The notes under the pieces were generated by a model, which worked only from the letters and a program-made list of their open reading frames with translations, had not been told where the DNA came from and made no database searches. This document shows positions 1-6,908 of a stretch of DNA of 9,359 nt, in pieces. Made by a program: the position numbers and the translations under genes. The DNA comes from Flavobacteriaceae bacterium (GTDB taxonomy: Bacteria; Bacteroidota; Bacteroidia; Flavobacteriales; Flavobacteriaceae): the NCBI GenBank assembly GCA_014239895.1, contig JAAZXZ010000113.1:1-9359 (forward strand), read 5' to 3'. Positions within the stretch are counted from its first letter, which is position 1. Each line of letters starts with the position of its first letter.

Positions 1-97
1 GAGAAATAGCTGATTTTGAAGTTGATGATGTAGTTCCACTAGTTGATGAACAACTAATTAAAATAGAGACTAATACTATAGAGAAGATTCTTTTCAT
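1..97 (-). CDS. Partial lipoprotein, N-terminus only
   Basis: The minus strand opens with ATG at 97 and reads 32 codons without a stop to the window edge. The visible protein begins MKRIFSIVLVSILISC: two basic residues, a hydrophobic core and a lipobox (L13-I14-S15-C16). A Ser/Thr-rich stretch follows (residues 17-29), typical of the flexible linker after a lipidated cysteine. It should be exported by Sec, lipidated on C16 and anchored in the cell envelope. The mature domain lies outside the window, so the function is unknown. A plus-strand frame ending at 113 is also open here, but its translation resembles nothing recognisable, whereas the minus-strand reading is a textbook lipoprotein signal. 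The gene lies 71 bp downstream of the small basic gene in the same orientation and has its own near-consensus promoter. Confidence 0.75.
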   Translation of the reverse strand, partial: MKRIFSIVLVSILISCSSTSGTTSSTSKSAIS

Positions 98-134
98 AAA
101 ATTGTTAAGTTAAGAAAGTAGATTATTTTTTTTA

Positions 135-166
135 CTAAATTAAAGAAAGACAATTTTTGTACCAAA
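135..166 (-). promoter_or_regulatory. Candidate Bacteroidota promoter for the lipoprotein gene
   Basis: Read on the minus strand, TTTG (166-163) is followed after 20 bases by TAATTTAG (142-135). The Bacteroidota housekeeping promoter is TTTG, about 19-21 bases, then TAnnTTTG, so only one -7 base differs. Transcription would begin near 128, leaving a leader of about 30 nt before the lipoprotein ATG. The -33 box lies just beyond the stop codon of the upstream small gene. In DNA this A+T-rich, partial matches arise by chance. Confidence 0.35.
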
Positions 167-168
167 AT

Positions 169-324
169 TTATTGATTTATAATTTGTTTGGTAACATATA
201 ATTTCCATCCAAAAATAATCATTTGAGTTTTTGATGCTTTTGATAGATCTAATCTTCTCTTTGTATAATTTGGAAGGAATATTCTATTTAATAATGCCAA
301 TAACTTAAATAAAATAGTTTTCAT
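169..324 (-). CDS. Small basic conserved-looking protein (51 aa)
   Basis: The minus strand reads ATG at 324 to TAA at 169-171, giving 51 residues. An in-frame TAA lies a few codons upstream of the ATG, so this is the first possible start. The protein has 10 Lys/Arg and a single acidic residue (D26). It has an N-terminal hydrophobic or amphipathic segment (residues 4-17), a central basic turn (NYTKRRLDLSKASK, 19-32) and a hydrophobic aromatic end (MIIFGWKLYVT, 35-45). This composition is coherent, unlike the random translations in the other frames. From memory it resembles a family of roughly 50-residue uncharacterised Bacteroidota proteins with an LDL-KA-K and GW-YVT pattern; I could not check this. 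No function can be assigned. It is divergent from the nuclease gene across 53 bp and lies upstream of the lipoprotein gene in the same direction. Confidence 0.68.
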   Translation of the reverse strand: MKTILFKLLALLNRIFLPNYTKRRLDLSKASKTQMIIFGWKLYVTKQIINQ

Positions 325-361
325 AGTTGATAAAATTAAATATAATTAGTTACAATTAAAT

Positions 362-369
362 TATATTTG
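362..369 (+). promoter_or_regulatory. Perfect -7 box (TATATTTG) before the nuclease gene
   Basis: TATATTTG matches the Bacteroidota -7 consensus TAnnTTTG exactly and sits 8 bp before the nuclease ATG. Transcription would start at or within a few bases of the ATG, giving a leaderless or nearly leaderless mRNA. This fits the absence of any Shine-Dalgarno sequence here. No TTTG is found at the expected -33 distance, so the site rests on the -7 box alone. Confidence 0.35.
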
Positions 370-377
370 TAAAAAAA

Positions 378-1514
378 ATGATGAGGTCAGGTCTTATAAT
401 CTTCACAATTTTATTGTTTTCCAATAATATTTTGGGGCAAGGAAGTTTTGGACCTCCTTCAAATCCAACTTACGGTAATGTTCAGTCAGATATTCCTCAG
501 GAATATTATCAGGATGCTAATGGTACATCTGGTGAAGATTTAAAAGAGGCAGTCTATCAAATCATACGTAATCATGTGGTTTTTCCCTACACATCTTCTT
601 CAACAGATACTTGGGATATACTCGAGCAATCTGATCAAGACCCAGCAAACAATGACAATATTCTTCTAATCTATACAGGACGTTCCCAAGATAAGGGGTA
701 TAGAGACGGATGTAATTGTTACTCTAATTATGAAAATGGAACTCATAATAATTCTTGGAATAGGGAGCATGTGTGGCCAAAATCTCATGGATTTCCTGAT
801 CAAGATGATATTGCATATACAGACGTTCACAATTTAAAACCCTGTGATAGATCAGTAAATTCCTCGAGAGGTACAAAAGATTTTGATAACGGAGGCAGTC
901 AACATGCAGAAGCAACTGAATGTTTTAATGACAGTGATAGCTGGGAACCCGGAGACTCTGTAAAGGGTGATATAGCAAGGATTGTTTTTTATATGGTTGT
1001 AAGATATGATCCCGGATATGATCATAATAATAATGCTTTTGATTTAGAACTTGTTGACTATACAACTCCTAATAATACTGATCCTATTTTAGGCAAACTC
1101 TCATCGTTACTTCAATGGCACACTGACGATCCGGTAGATGACTATGAAATAAACAGAAATAGTGTTATTTATAGCTATCAAGAAAATAGAAATCCTTTTA
1201 TTGATCATCCTAATTTGGTAAATTTCATATGGGGTGATAATTATGGAGAAGAGTGGAATGAAAGTTTAAGTATTACAAATTTAGACTCTGAAGATGATTT
1301 TAAGATATACCCTAATCCAACCAATGGAGAGATTTTCTTTAACTCAATATTAAATAACTCAAAAATTGAGATTTATTCAGAAATAGGAAAAAGAGTATAT
1401 GACATTGAAAATTTTAACACTAACAAAATTGAATTACTATTGTCTAGTGGAATATATATTATGAAAATCAGAAAAAATAATAAAATCTTATATAAAAAAA
1501 TTATTATTAATTAA
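378..1514 (+). CDS. Secreted endonuclease I with T9SS sorting domain
   Basis: This is a non-specific extracellular DNase/RNase of the endonuclease I family (Pfam Endonuclease_1, beta-beta-alpha metal fold). Residues 1-20 form a Sec signal peptide. The catalytic region is clear: NREHVWPKSHGF (128-139), where H131 is the likely general base and E130 a metal ligand by analogy with Vvn and EndA nucleases, then TDVHNLKPCDRSVNSSRG (148-165), with N161 the likely second metal ligand. Several cysteines (112, 114, 156, 182) could form disulfides. The C-terminus from about residue 307 is a type A T9SS sorting domain: the YPNPTNGE motif (311-318), a short beta-rich stretch, and a basic KIIIN end. This implies passage through the type IX system and attachment or release at the surface. 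The likely role is extracellular DNA degradation for phosphate and nucleosides. A second in-frame ATG follows immediately, so the start could be either. It is followed after 12 bp by the antiporter gene. Confidence 0.93.
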   Translation: MMRSGLIIFTILLFSNNILGQGSFGPPSNPTYGNVQSDIPQEYYQDANGTSGEDLKEAVYQIIRNHVVFPYTSSSTDTWDILEQSDQDPANNDNILLIYTGRSQDKGYRDGCNCYSNYENGTHNNSWNREHVWPKSHGFPDQDDIAYTDVHNLKPCDRSVNSSRGTKDFDNGGSQHAEATECFNDSDSWEPGDSVKGDIARIVFYMVVRYDPGYDHNNNAFDLELVDYTTPNNTDPILGKLSSLLQWHTDDPVDDYEINRNSVIYSYQENRNPFIDHPNLVNFIWGDNYGEEWNESLSITNLDSEDDFKIYPNPTNGEIFFNSILNNSKIEIYSEIGKRVYDIENFNTNKIELLLSSGIYIMKIRKNNKILYKKIIIN

Positions 1515-1526
1515 ACTTTAATTAGA

Positions 1527-2468
1527 ATGCATTTATTATGGATGTTTATTGGTTTTATTCTAATAGTTATCGGAGGTGAATTTATAGTAAGATCCTCTGT
1601 AGCTCTATCCTTAAAGCTAAATCTCTCAAAGCTAGTAATAGGAATGACAGTTGTAGCATTTGCGACATCACTGCCTGAACTTATAGTAAGTATTAATGCA
1701 GCTATTAATGATTCTCCATCTATAGCAATAAACAATGTAATTGGTTCAAACATAGCAAATATAGGATTAGTTTTAGGCCTTACATGTATTATAGGAAACA
1801 TGTATGTTGAAAAATCATTTTATAAAATTGATTGGCCAGTAATGTTTATTTTTTCAATTATCTTATATGTTATAATTGCAAGAGATAATATCATTGATCA
1901 ATATGATGGTATAGTTTTATTTTCCCTTTTAATTATATTTATAATCTTTATACTTAGGTCTTCTTTAAAAACATATCAGCAGGATTCTATTGACAATAAT
2001 TTAATTCATTCAACAAATTTTAAAATAATTTTATGGCTAATTATAGCTTCACTTTCGCTTTATTATGGAGCTGAATGGTTAGTCTATGGCGCTATTAATT
2101 TTGCTGAGCAAATTGGAGTAAGTGAGGCTGTTATTTCTGTTTCTATTGTTGCTATTGGAACTAGTATTCCTGAATTAGCAACATCTCTTCTTGCAATAGT
2201 AAAAAATGAAAAAGGAATTTCTTTAGGAAATTTAATAGGATCAAATATTTTTAATATAGGTTCTGTATTAGGAATAACTTCAATTATTAAGCCTATTGTA
2301 GTTGATGATACAGAAATTTTAAGCAGAGATATTATATGGATGCTAGTTTTCGCTTTGCTAGTATTACTAATAGCTCTTTTACCAAAGAAAAATGTTATTG
2401 GAAAAATTAAAGGCTTTTTTCTATTATTTCTATACTCAATATTTATTTTATTAGCATTTGCATCATAG
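1527..2468 (+). CDS. Na+/Ca2+ antiporter, CaCA family (YrbG-like)
   Basis: This is an inner-membrane cation exchanger of the Ca2+:cation antiporter family, about 10 transmembrane helices in 313 residues, the usual bacterial length. The two inverted alpha-repeats are diagnostic. Repeat 1 has FATSLPEL (45-52) and, further on, NNVIGSNIANIG (69-80). Repeat 2 has IGTSIPEL (210-217) and GNLIGSNIFNIG (234-245). E51 and E216 are the expected ion-binding glutamates. The first repeat has Ala where Gly is common (FATS rather than FGTS), a conservative difference. A poorly conserved loop between the halves (about residues 147-165) is probably cytoplasmic. The gene starts 12 bp after the nuclease stop, with no promoter or Shine-Dalgarno between, so the two are probably co-transcribed. 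Its 3' end converges on glnII. The transported ion is inferred from the family; other cations are possible. Confidence 0.9.
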   Translation: MHLLWMFIGFILIVIGGEFIVRSSVALSLKLNLSKLVIGMTVVAFATSLPELIVSINAAINDSPSIAINNVIGSNIANIGLVLGLTCIIGNMYVEKSFYKIDWPVMFIFSIILYVIIARDNIIDQYDGIVLFSLLIIFIIFILRSSLKTYQQDSIDNNLIHSTNFKIILWLIIASLSLYYGAEWLVYGAINFAEQIGVSEAVISVSIVAIGTSIPELATSLLAIVKNEKGISLGNLIGSNIFNIGSVLGITSIIKPIVVDDTEILSRDIIWMLVFALLVLLIALLPKKNVIGKIKGFFLLFLYSIFILLAFAS

Positions 2469-2506
2469 TTATTAAAACTATTATGCAGATTTAACAGTTT
2501 TAATAA
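2469..2506. terminator. Inverted repeat at the convergent junction, possible bidirectional terminator
   Basis: TTATTAAAACT (2469-2479) and AGTTTTAATAA (2496-2506) are perfect 11-bp inverted repeats around a 16-nt loop. A shorter competing hairpin, ATAGTT-attaa-AACTAT (2465-2481), overlaps it. The structure fills the 12-bp gap between the antiporter and glnII stop codons and extends into the last codons of glnII. Its position suits termination from both sides, but the stem is almost all A-T with one G-C pair, so it would be weak. Confidence 0.35.
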
Positions 2507-3482
2507 TTATTGCTGCAATTTTGTATGGATCACCATTGGAAGATGGACGTCTATCTTCAAGCCATCCCTTATATCCATTTTCTACAGTCATAATAGGAAT
2601 TCTTATAGAAGCTCCTCTGTCAGAAACTCCATAACTAAATTCATGAATTGATTGTGTTTCATGCTTGCCTGTCAATCTTTGATCATTGAATGCGCCATAA
2701 ACGGCAATATGCTCTTTAACTACGGGCCTAAATGCTTCACAAATTTTTTCATATGTTTCTTTTGATCCACATGTTCTCAGAGTTGTATTTGAAAAATTTG
2801 CATGCATTCCTGAACCATTCCAGTCTGTATCTCCAAGAGGTTTTGGATGATACTCAATTGCTAAGCCATATTCTTCGGCAAGTCTTTCAAGTAAATATCT
2901 AGCAACCCACATCTCATCTCCAGACTTTGCAGCACCTTTAGCAAAAGTTTGAAACTCCCATTGACCTGCTGCTACTTCAGCATTAGTGCCTTCAACATTT
3001 ATACCAGCATCTAAACATATGTCTAGGTGTCTGTCCATAACTTCTCTTCCAAAATTATTCTTTGCACCTACTGAACAATAAAATTGACCTTGAGGTGTAT
3101 CGTCCTTAGGAAATCCAATTGGAAGATTTGTTTCAGGGTCCCAAAGAAAATATTCTTGTTCAAAACCAAACCAAAAATCATCATCGTCATCATCAATATT
3201 GGCTCTACCATTTGATTCATGAGCACTACCATCAGAGTTTAAAACCTCGTTCATAACTAGCCACCCATTTTTTCTAACGGGGTCGGGATATATAGCTACA
3301 GGTTTTAATAAACAATCGGATGATCCACCCTCAGCCTGTTGAGTGGAGCTTCCATCAAAAGCCCACATAGAACAGCTTTCTAATTTGCCATCAAAATCTT
3401 CAACGACTTTAGTTTTACTTCTTAGGTTTTGTGTTGGTTTATAACCATCTAACCAAATATACTCCAATTTAGATTTACTCAT
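2481..3482 (-). CDS. glnII: Glutamine synthetase type II (eukaryotic-like)
   Basis: This cytoplasmic enzyme makes glutamine from glutamate, ammonia and ATP. The sequence is of the GSII type (about 330-370 residues, decameric in known members), not the 450-470-residue GSI. Landmarks in order: the beta-grasp N-domain with WAFDGSSTQQAEGGSSD (40-56) and YPDPVR (65-70); a poly-Asp run (97-102); FGFEQEYFLW (105-114) with metal-binding glutamates E108 and E110; EGTNAEVAAGQWEFQ (164-178); DWNGSGMHANFS (220-231); FSYGVSDRGASIRIP (282-296); and WLEDRRPSSNGDPY (307-320). All active-site blocks are present and the protein looks intact. GSII enzymes lack the adenylylation control of GSI, so regulation is probably transcriptional. 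It is transcribed alone, divergently from purM and convergently with the antiporter. I see no recognisable NtrC or sigma-54 site upstream. Confidence 0.96.
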   Translation of the reverse strand: MSKSKLEYIWLDGYKPTQNLRSKTKVVEDFDGKLESCSMWAFDGSSTQQAEGGSSDCLLKPVAIYPDPVRKNGWLVMNEVLNSDGSAHESNGRANIDDDDDDFWFGFEQEYFLWDPETNLPIGFPKDDTPQGQFYCSVGAKNNFGREVMDRHLDICLDAGINVEGTNAEVAAGQWEFQTFAKGAAKSGDEMWVARYLLERLAEEYGLAIEYHPKPLGDTDWNGSGMHANFSNTTLRTCGSKETYEKICEAFRPVVKEHIAVYGAFNDQRLTGKHETQSIHEFSYGVSDRGASIRIPIMTVENGYKGWLEDRRPSSNGDPYKIAAIIIKTVKSA

Positions 3483-3503
3483 TTTACTGATTTTTTGAGT
3501 TTA

Positions 3504-3532
3504 AAAATATATGATTAAACAACTAAATCAAT
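3504..3532 (-). promoter_or_regulatory. Weak candidate promoter for glnII
   Basis: On the minus strand, ATTG (3532-3529), a 17-base spacer and TATATTTT (3511-3504) form a degenerate Bacteroidota promoter, with one mismatch in each box and a slightly short spacer. It lies about 20 bp upstream of the glnII ATG. The surrounding DNA is so A+T-rich that this may be chance. Confidence 0.22.
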
Positions 3533-3733
3533 ATATCAAATTATTTATTTATTGTTAAATTTTTTTTTTTACTTTCTAAACTTTTTATAAACATTATAAA
3601 AATTAAAATTTATAGGGATAGTTAAGTAGTTAGAATTGAAAATCTCTATATAAATGTTAATAACGATTATAATCTAGATTTATTTTTAAGAAATCTTATC
3701 ACTAATTCATCACGATCTTAAAAATTTCTTTAA

Positions 3734-3741
3734 TACTTTTG
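3734..3741 (+). promoter_or_regulatory. Perfect -7 box (TACTTTTG) before purM
   Basis: TACTTTTG matches TAnnTTTG exactly and lies 18 bp before the purM ATG, giving a leader of roughly 10 nt. No TTTG is found at the expected -33 distance. AGGTG occurs at 3754-3758, but only one base from the ATG, too close for a normal Shine-Dalgarno interaction. Confidence 0.38.
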
Positions 3742-3759
3742 TTAGCATATTTCAGGTGA

Positions 3760-4944
3760 ATGCATAGTAATAATTTAAACGAAAGATATTCTCGTAGAGG
3801 AGTTTCAGCATCAAAGGAAGATGTACATAATGCTATAAAGAAAATAGATAGAGGTTTATTCCCCAAAGCTTTTTGTAAAGTTGTACCAGATTATTTAACT
3901 AATGATGAAAAGTATTGTTTAGTTATGCATGCTGATGGAGCTGGAACAAAAAGTTCTTTAGCATATATGTATTGGAAAGAGACGGGTGATATTTCTGTTT
4001 GGAAGGGAATTGCTAAGGATGCATTGATTATGAACATTGATGATTTAATATGCGTAGGAGTAACTGATAATATATTGCTTTCATCAACTATAGGAAGAAA
4101 TAAAAATTTAATTAATGGAGAGGTTATTTCAGCTATCATCAATGGAACTGAAGAATTAATAGAAGATTTAAACACACATGGAATAAGCATCAAATTAACT
4201 GGAGGTGAAACTGCTGATGTTGGAGATTTAGTGCGTACAATTATTGTTGATTCAACAGTTATAGGCAGAATTAAAAGATCTGATGTGATTGATAATTCAA
4301 ATATAGAGGAGGGTAATGTTATTGTTGGATTATCATCATTTGGTCAGGCAACTTATGAAAATCAATATAATAGTGGCATAGGAAGTAATGGATTAACATC
4401 GGCAAGACATGATGTGTTCAACAAAATTTTAGCAGAAAAATATCCGGAAAGCTATGACCCATTGGTTCCAGATGATCTAGTATATTCTGGATCTATAAGT
4501 TTAGATCAAGTATTTGATGGTGTTGATTTAGATGCTGGTAAATTAGTTTTATCACCAACAAGAACTTATGCTCCAATAATAAAGTCAATACTGGAAGAAT
4601 GCGATAAAAAATTAATTAAAGGAATTGTTCATTGTAGTGGAGGAGCACAAACAAAAATTCTCCATTTTATTTCTGAAAACTTACATGTAATTAAGAACAA
4701 CATGTTTGATCCACCAATGCTTTTTAAACTGATTCAAAAAGAATCTAAAACAACTTGGCATGAAATGTATAAAGTTTTTAATTGTGGTCACAGAATGGAG
4801 TTATATGTAGAACCCCAAATTGCAGATGAAATAATAAACATTTCAGGGAGATTTAATGTTGAGGGTAGAATTATTGGAAAAGTTGAAAAATCGAACTCAA
4901 AGAAACTAACAATAAAATCTCAATTTGGGGATTTTCAATATTAG
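3760..4944 (+). CDS. purM: AIR synthase (phosphoribosylformylglycinamidine cyclo-ligase), long form
   Basis: This enzyme catalyses the ATP-dependent cyclisation of FGAM to aminoimidazole ribonucleotide, step five of purine synthesis, in the cytoplasm. It belongs to the PurM/PurL ATP-binding superfamily. Visible motifs are HADGAGTK (57-64), NIDDLICVG (92-100), TGGETADVGD (147-156), GLSSFGQ (190-196), LSPTRTYAPI (264-273), HCSGGAQTK (291-299) and FNCGHRME (340-347). At 394 residues it is about 50 longer than the E. coli enzyme and ends with a KKLTIKSQFGDFQY tail, matching the long form I know from Bacteroidota. The opening NERYSRRGVSASKEDVHNAI fits the family and supports the ATG at 3760. It heads a plus-strand train with prfA and pyrF, an order recurrent in this phylum. 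Glutamine from the divergent glnII gene feeds the same pathway. Confidence 0.95.
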   Translation: MHSNNLNERYSRRGVSASKEDVHNAIKKIDRGLFPKAFCKVVPDYLTNDEKYCLVMHADGAGTKSSLAYMYWKETGDISVWKGIAKDALIMNIDDLICVGVTDNILLSSTIGRNKNLINGEVISAIINGTEELIEDLNTHGISIKLTGGETADVGDLVRTIIVDSTVIGRIKRSDVIDNSNIEEGNVIVGLSSFGQATYENQYNSGIGSNGLTSARHDVFNKILAEKYPESYDPLVPDDLVYSGSISLDQVFDGVDLDAGKLVLSPTRTYAPIIKSILEECDKKLIKGIVHCSGGAQTKILHFISENLHVIKNNMFDPPMLFKLIQKESKTTWHEMYKVFNCGHRMELYVEPQIADEIINISGRFNVEGRIIGKVEKSNSKKLTIKSQFGDFQY

Positions 4945-5002
4945 TTGATTGCATAATCTCTATCCATAATTTATTGTATTTTTACAATTCAAGAATTTTG
5001 AT

Positions 5003-6070
5003 GTGTTAGAAAAATTAGAAAATCTCGAAAATCGATTTAAAGAATTAAGTGATTTGATGATTAAACCAGAAATTTTATCAGATCAAAAGCAGTACATTAA
5101 GCTTTCCAAAGAATATAAAGAATTAAAAAAAATTATTGATAAGGGACAAGGCTATAAGTCTATACTATCAAATATTTCAGAAGCTCAAGAAATAATTTCA
5201 AATGAAAAAGATGAGGAGATGCTGGAAATTGCAAAAATTCAATTGAGTGAATCTAAGGAAGAACTTTCAAAATTTGAAGAAGAATTGAAATTATTGTTAA
5301 TACCTAAGGATCCAGATGATTCAAAGAATGTAGTAATGGAAATTAGAGCTGGAACTGGTGGAGATGAAGCAAGTATATTTGCAGGAGATTTATATAGGAT
5401 GTATTCAAAATACAGTGAAAGTAAAGGATGGAAAGTAAATTTGGTGGATTTTAATGAGGGAACATCAGGAGGATATAAGGAAATAATTTTTGATATTAGT
5501 GGAGAGGAAGTATATGCTAACTTAAAATTTGAAGCAGGCGTACATAGGGTGCAGAGAGTACCTCAAACTGAGACTCAAGGAAGGGTTCATACCAGTGCTG
5601 CTACGGTTATTGTTTTGCCAGAAGCAGAAGAATTTGATGTTGATTTAAATATGCAGGATGTAAGAATTGAAAGAACTACATCAACAGGTCCTGGAGGTCA
5701 ATCTGTGAATACTACATATTCTGCTATAAGACTTCATCACGAACCATCAGGAATTACTGTTAGTTGTCAAGATCAAAAATCTCAACATAAAAATTTAGAT
5801 AAAGCTTTAAAAGTTTTAAGAGCTAGATTATATGAATTGGAAGTCGAAAAAAGACGTTCTGAAGAATCCTTAAAAAGGAAGAGTATGGTATCTTCTGGTG
5901 ATAGAAGTGCAAAGATTAGAACATATAATTATCCTCAAGGAAGAATTACAGAGCATAGAATAGGAATGACATTGTATGATTTGCCAAAAGTAATAAATGG
6001 AGATATTCAAAAGATTATCGATGAATTAATGTTAGCTGAAAATTCAGAAATATTAAATTCAAGCAACTAA
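5003..6070 (+). CDS. prfA: Peptide chain release factor 1
   Basis: RF1 recognises UAA and UAG in the ribosomal A site and triggers release of the finished peptide. The order of parts is normal: an N-terminal helical, coiled-coil-like domain (1-100); the PCRF core beginning [25 protein letters not shown] (100-124); the stop-codon-reading PxT motif as PQT (187-189) in [15 protein letters not shown]; the catalytic GGQ loop [14 protein letters not shown] (227-240; G231-G232-Q233, Q233 being the usual methylation site); and the basic [19 protein letters not shown] stretch (291-309). The length of 355 is typical. The start is GTG at 5003: no in-frame ATG lies between it and the upstream stop at 4967, and MLEKLE is the family's usual opening. 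An overlapping ATG at 5001 hits a stop at once. It lies 58 bp after purM and 9 bp before pyrF. Confidence 0.96.
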   Translation: MLEKLENLENRFKELSDLMIKPEILSDQKQYIKLSKEYKELKKIIDKGQGYKSILSNISEAQEIISNEKDEEMLEIAKIQLSESKEELSKFEEELKLLLIPKDPDDSKNVVMEIRAGTGGDEASIFAGDLYRMYSKYSESKGWKVNLVDFNEGTSGGYKEIIFDISGEEVYANLKFEAGVHRVQRVPQTETQGRVHTSAATVIVLPEAEEFDVDLNMQDVRIERTTSTGPGGQSVNTTYSAIRLHHEPSGITVSCQDQKSQHKNLDKALKVLRARLYELEVEKRRSEESLKRKSMVSSGDRSAKIRTYNYPQGRITEHRIGMTLYDLPKVINGDIQKIIDELMLAENSEILNSSN

Positions 6071-6079
6071 TAAACAATA

Positions 6080-6907
6080 GTGGAAGTATTAAAAATAGTT
6101 AATCAAATTAAATCTAAAAGATCTTTTTTATGTGTGGGTCTTGACGTTGATCTAGAAAAAATTCCAAAATTTTTACTTGACAAGAATGATCCGATTTTTG
6201 AATTTAACAAATCAATAATTGATAATACACATATGCACTGCATTGCATATAAACTTAACACAGCTTTTTATGAAGCATATGGTATTAAGGGCTGGAAAGC
6301 TTTAGAGAAAACAATTAATTATATAAATAATAATTATTCTGAAATTTTTACAATTGCTGATGCTAAAAGAGGCGATATTGGAAACACAAGCAGAATGTAT
6401 GCCAGGTCTTTTTTTGAACAATTAAATTTTGATAGTATTACTGTAAATCCATATATGGGGAGAGATTCCGTTGAGCCGTTTTTAGAATATAACGACAAGA
6501 ACACTATTATATTAGCACTGACCTCAAATGAAGGATCTAAAGATTTGCAATTAATATCAACTGCAAACGACTATGTTTTTATGGATTTAATTAAATCTTC
6601 GAAGACCTGGAATAATTCAAAAAATTTAATGTATGTCATAGGCGCTACAAAGACAGAATATCTTGAAGAAATTAGAAAAATAATTCCTGATAATTTTCTG
6701 TTAATTCCTGGTATTGGAGCTCAAGGAGGTAACTTAAAGGAAGTTTGTAAAAAGACAATAAATAATAATATAGGTATTATTATAAATTCTTCTAGGGGTA
6801 TCATTTATTCTGGTAATGATGAAAATTTTGCTCAAGCAGCTGAAAAAGAAGCAATAAGTCTAAAAAAACAAATGGAGGAAATATTAATTGATTCTAAATT
6901 AATATAG
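6080..6907 (+). CDS. pyrF: Orotidine 5'-phosphate decarboxylase (type 2, long form)
   Basis: This enzyme decarboxylates OMP to UMP, the last step of de novo pyrimidine synthesis, as a cytoplasmic TIM barrel. Landmarks: FLCVGLDVDLEKIP (16-29); YKLNTAFYEAYG (57-68); the catalytic DAKRGDIGNTS (94-104), where K96 is the proton-donating lysine within the DxKxxD pattern; VNPYMGRDSVEPF (122-134); the phosphate-binding LLIPGIGAQGGN (207-218); and INSSRGIIYS (235-244). At 275 residues it fits the longer type 2 family rather than the 230-245-residue E. coli type. It starts with GTG at 6080, because an in-frame TAA lies three codons upstream and the next ATG would remove the first barrel strand. It lies 9 bp after prfA and 1 bp before the CDF transporter. 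Confidence 0.95.
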   Translation: MEVLKIVNQIKSKRSFLCVGLDVDLEKIPKFLLDKNDPIFEFNKSIIDNTHMHCIAYKLNTAFYEAYGIKGWKALEKTINYINNNYSEIFTIADAKRGDIGNTSRMYARSFFEQLNFDSITVNPYMGRDSVEPFLEYNDKNTIILALTSNEGSKDLQLISTANDYVFMDLIKSSKTWNNSKNLMYVIGATKTEYLEEIRKIIPDNFLLIPGIGAQGGNLKEVCKKTINNNIGIIINSSRGIIYSGNDENFAQAAEKEAISLKKQMEEILIDSKLI

Positions 6908-6908
6908 A

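Larger units (their letters stand above)
3483..3759. other. Non-coding divergent region between glnII and purM
   Basis: This 277-bp A+T-rich gap contains no credible open frame on either strand; the longest ATG-initiated readings are about 15 codons. It must hold the promoters of glnII (leftward) and purM (rightward). Visible landmarks are an 11-T tract (3560-3570), a perfect 10-bp palindrome AATCTAGATT (3671-3680), a weak leftward promoter (3504-3532) and a perfect rightward -7 box (3734-3741). No tRNA, riboswitch or CRISPR-like structure was recognised. Confidence 0.7.

Noticed and set aside
3..113. Plus-strand open frame ending at TAA 111-113, as the end of a gene entering from the left
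   Set aside because: The same bases on the minus strand encode a clear lipoprotein signal peptide with lipobox; the plus translation resembles no family and lies opposite it.
160..193. 7-bp inverted repeat TACCAAA/TTTGGTA as a terminator
   Set aside because: It has a 20-nt loop, no following T-run in the right direction, and lies mostly within the small basic gene.
1511..1801. 96-codon minus-strand frame over the antiporter
   Set aside because: It is antisense to the first alpha-repeat of the CaCA antiporter, which is unambiguous on the plus strand.
3480..3482. A nitrogen-regulated sigma-54 promoter upstream of glnII
   Set aside because: No TGGCAC-N5-TTGCA-like sequence is present in the divergent region on the glnII strand.
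4973..4988. ATTGTA-tttt-TACAAT hairpin between purM and prfA as an attenuator or terminator
   Set aside because: The stem is only 6 bp, mostly A-T, without a downstream T-run; the purM-prfA-pyrF order argues for read-through.
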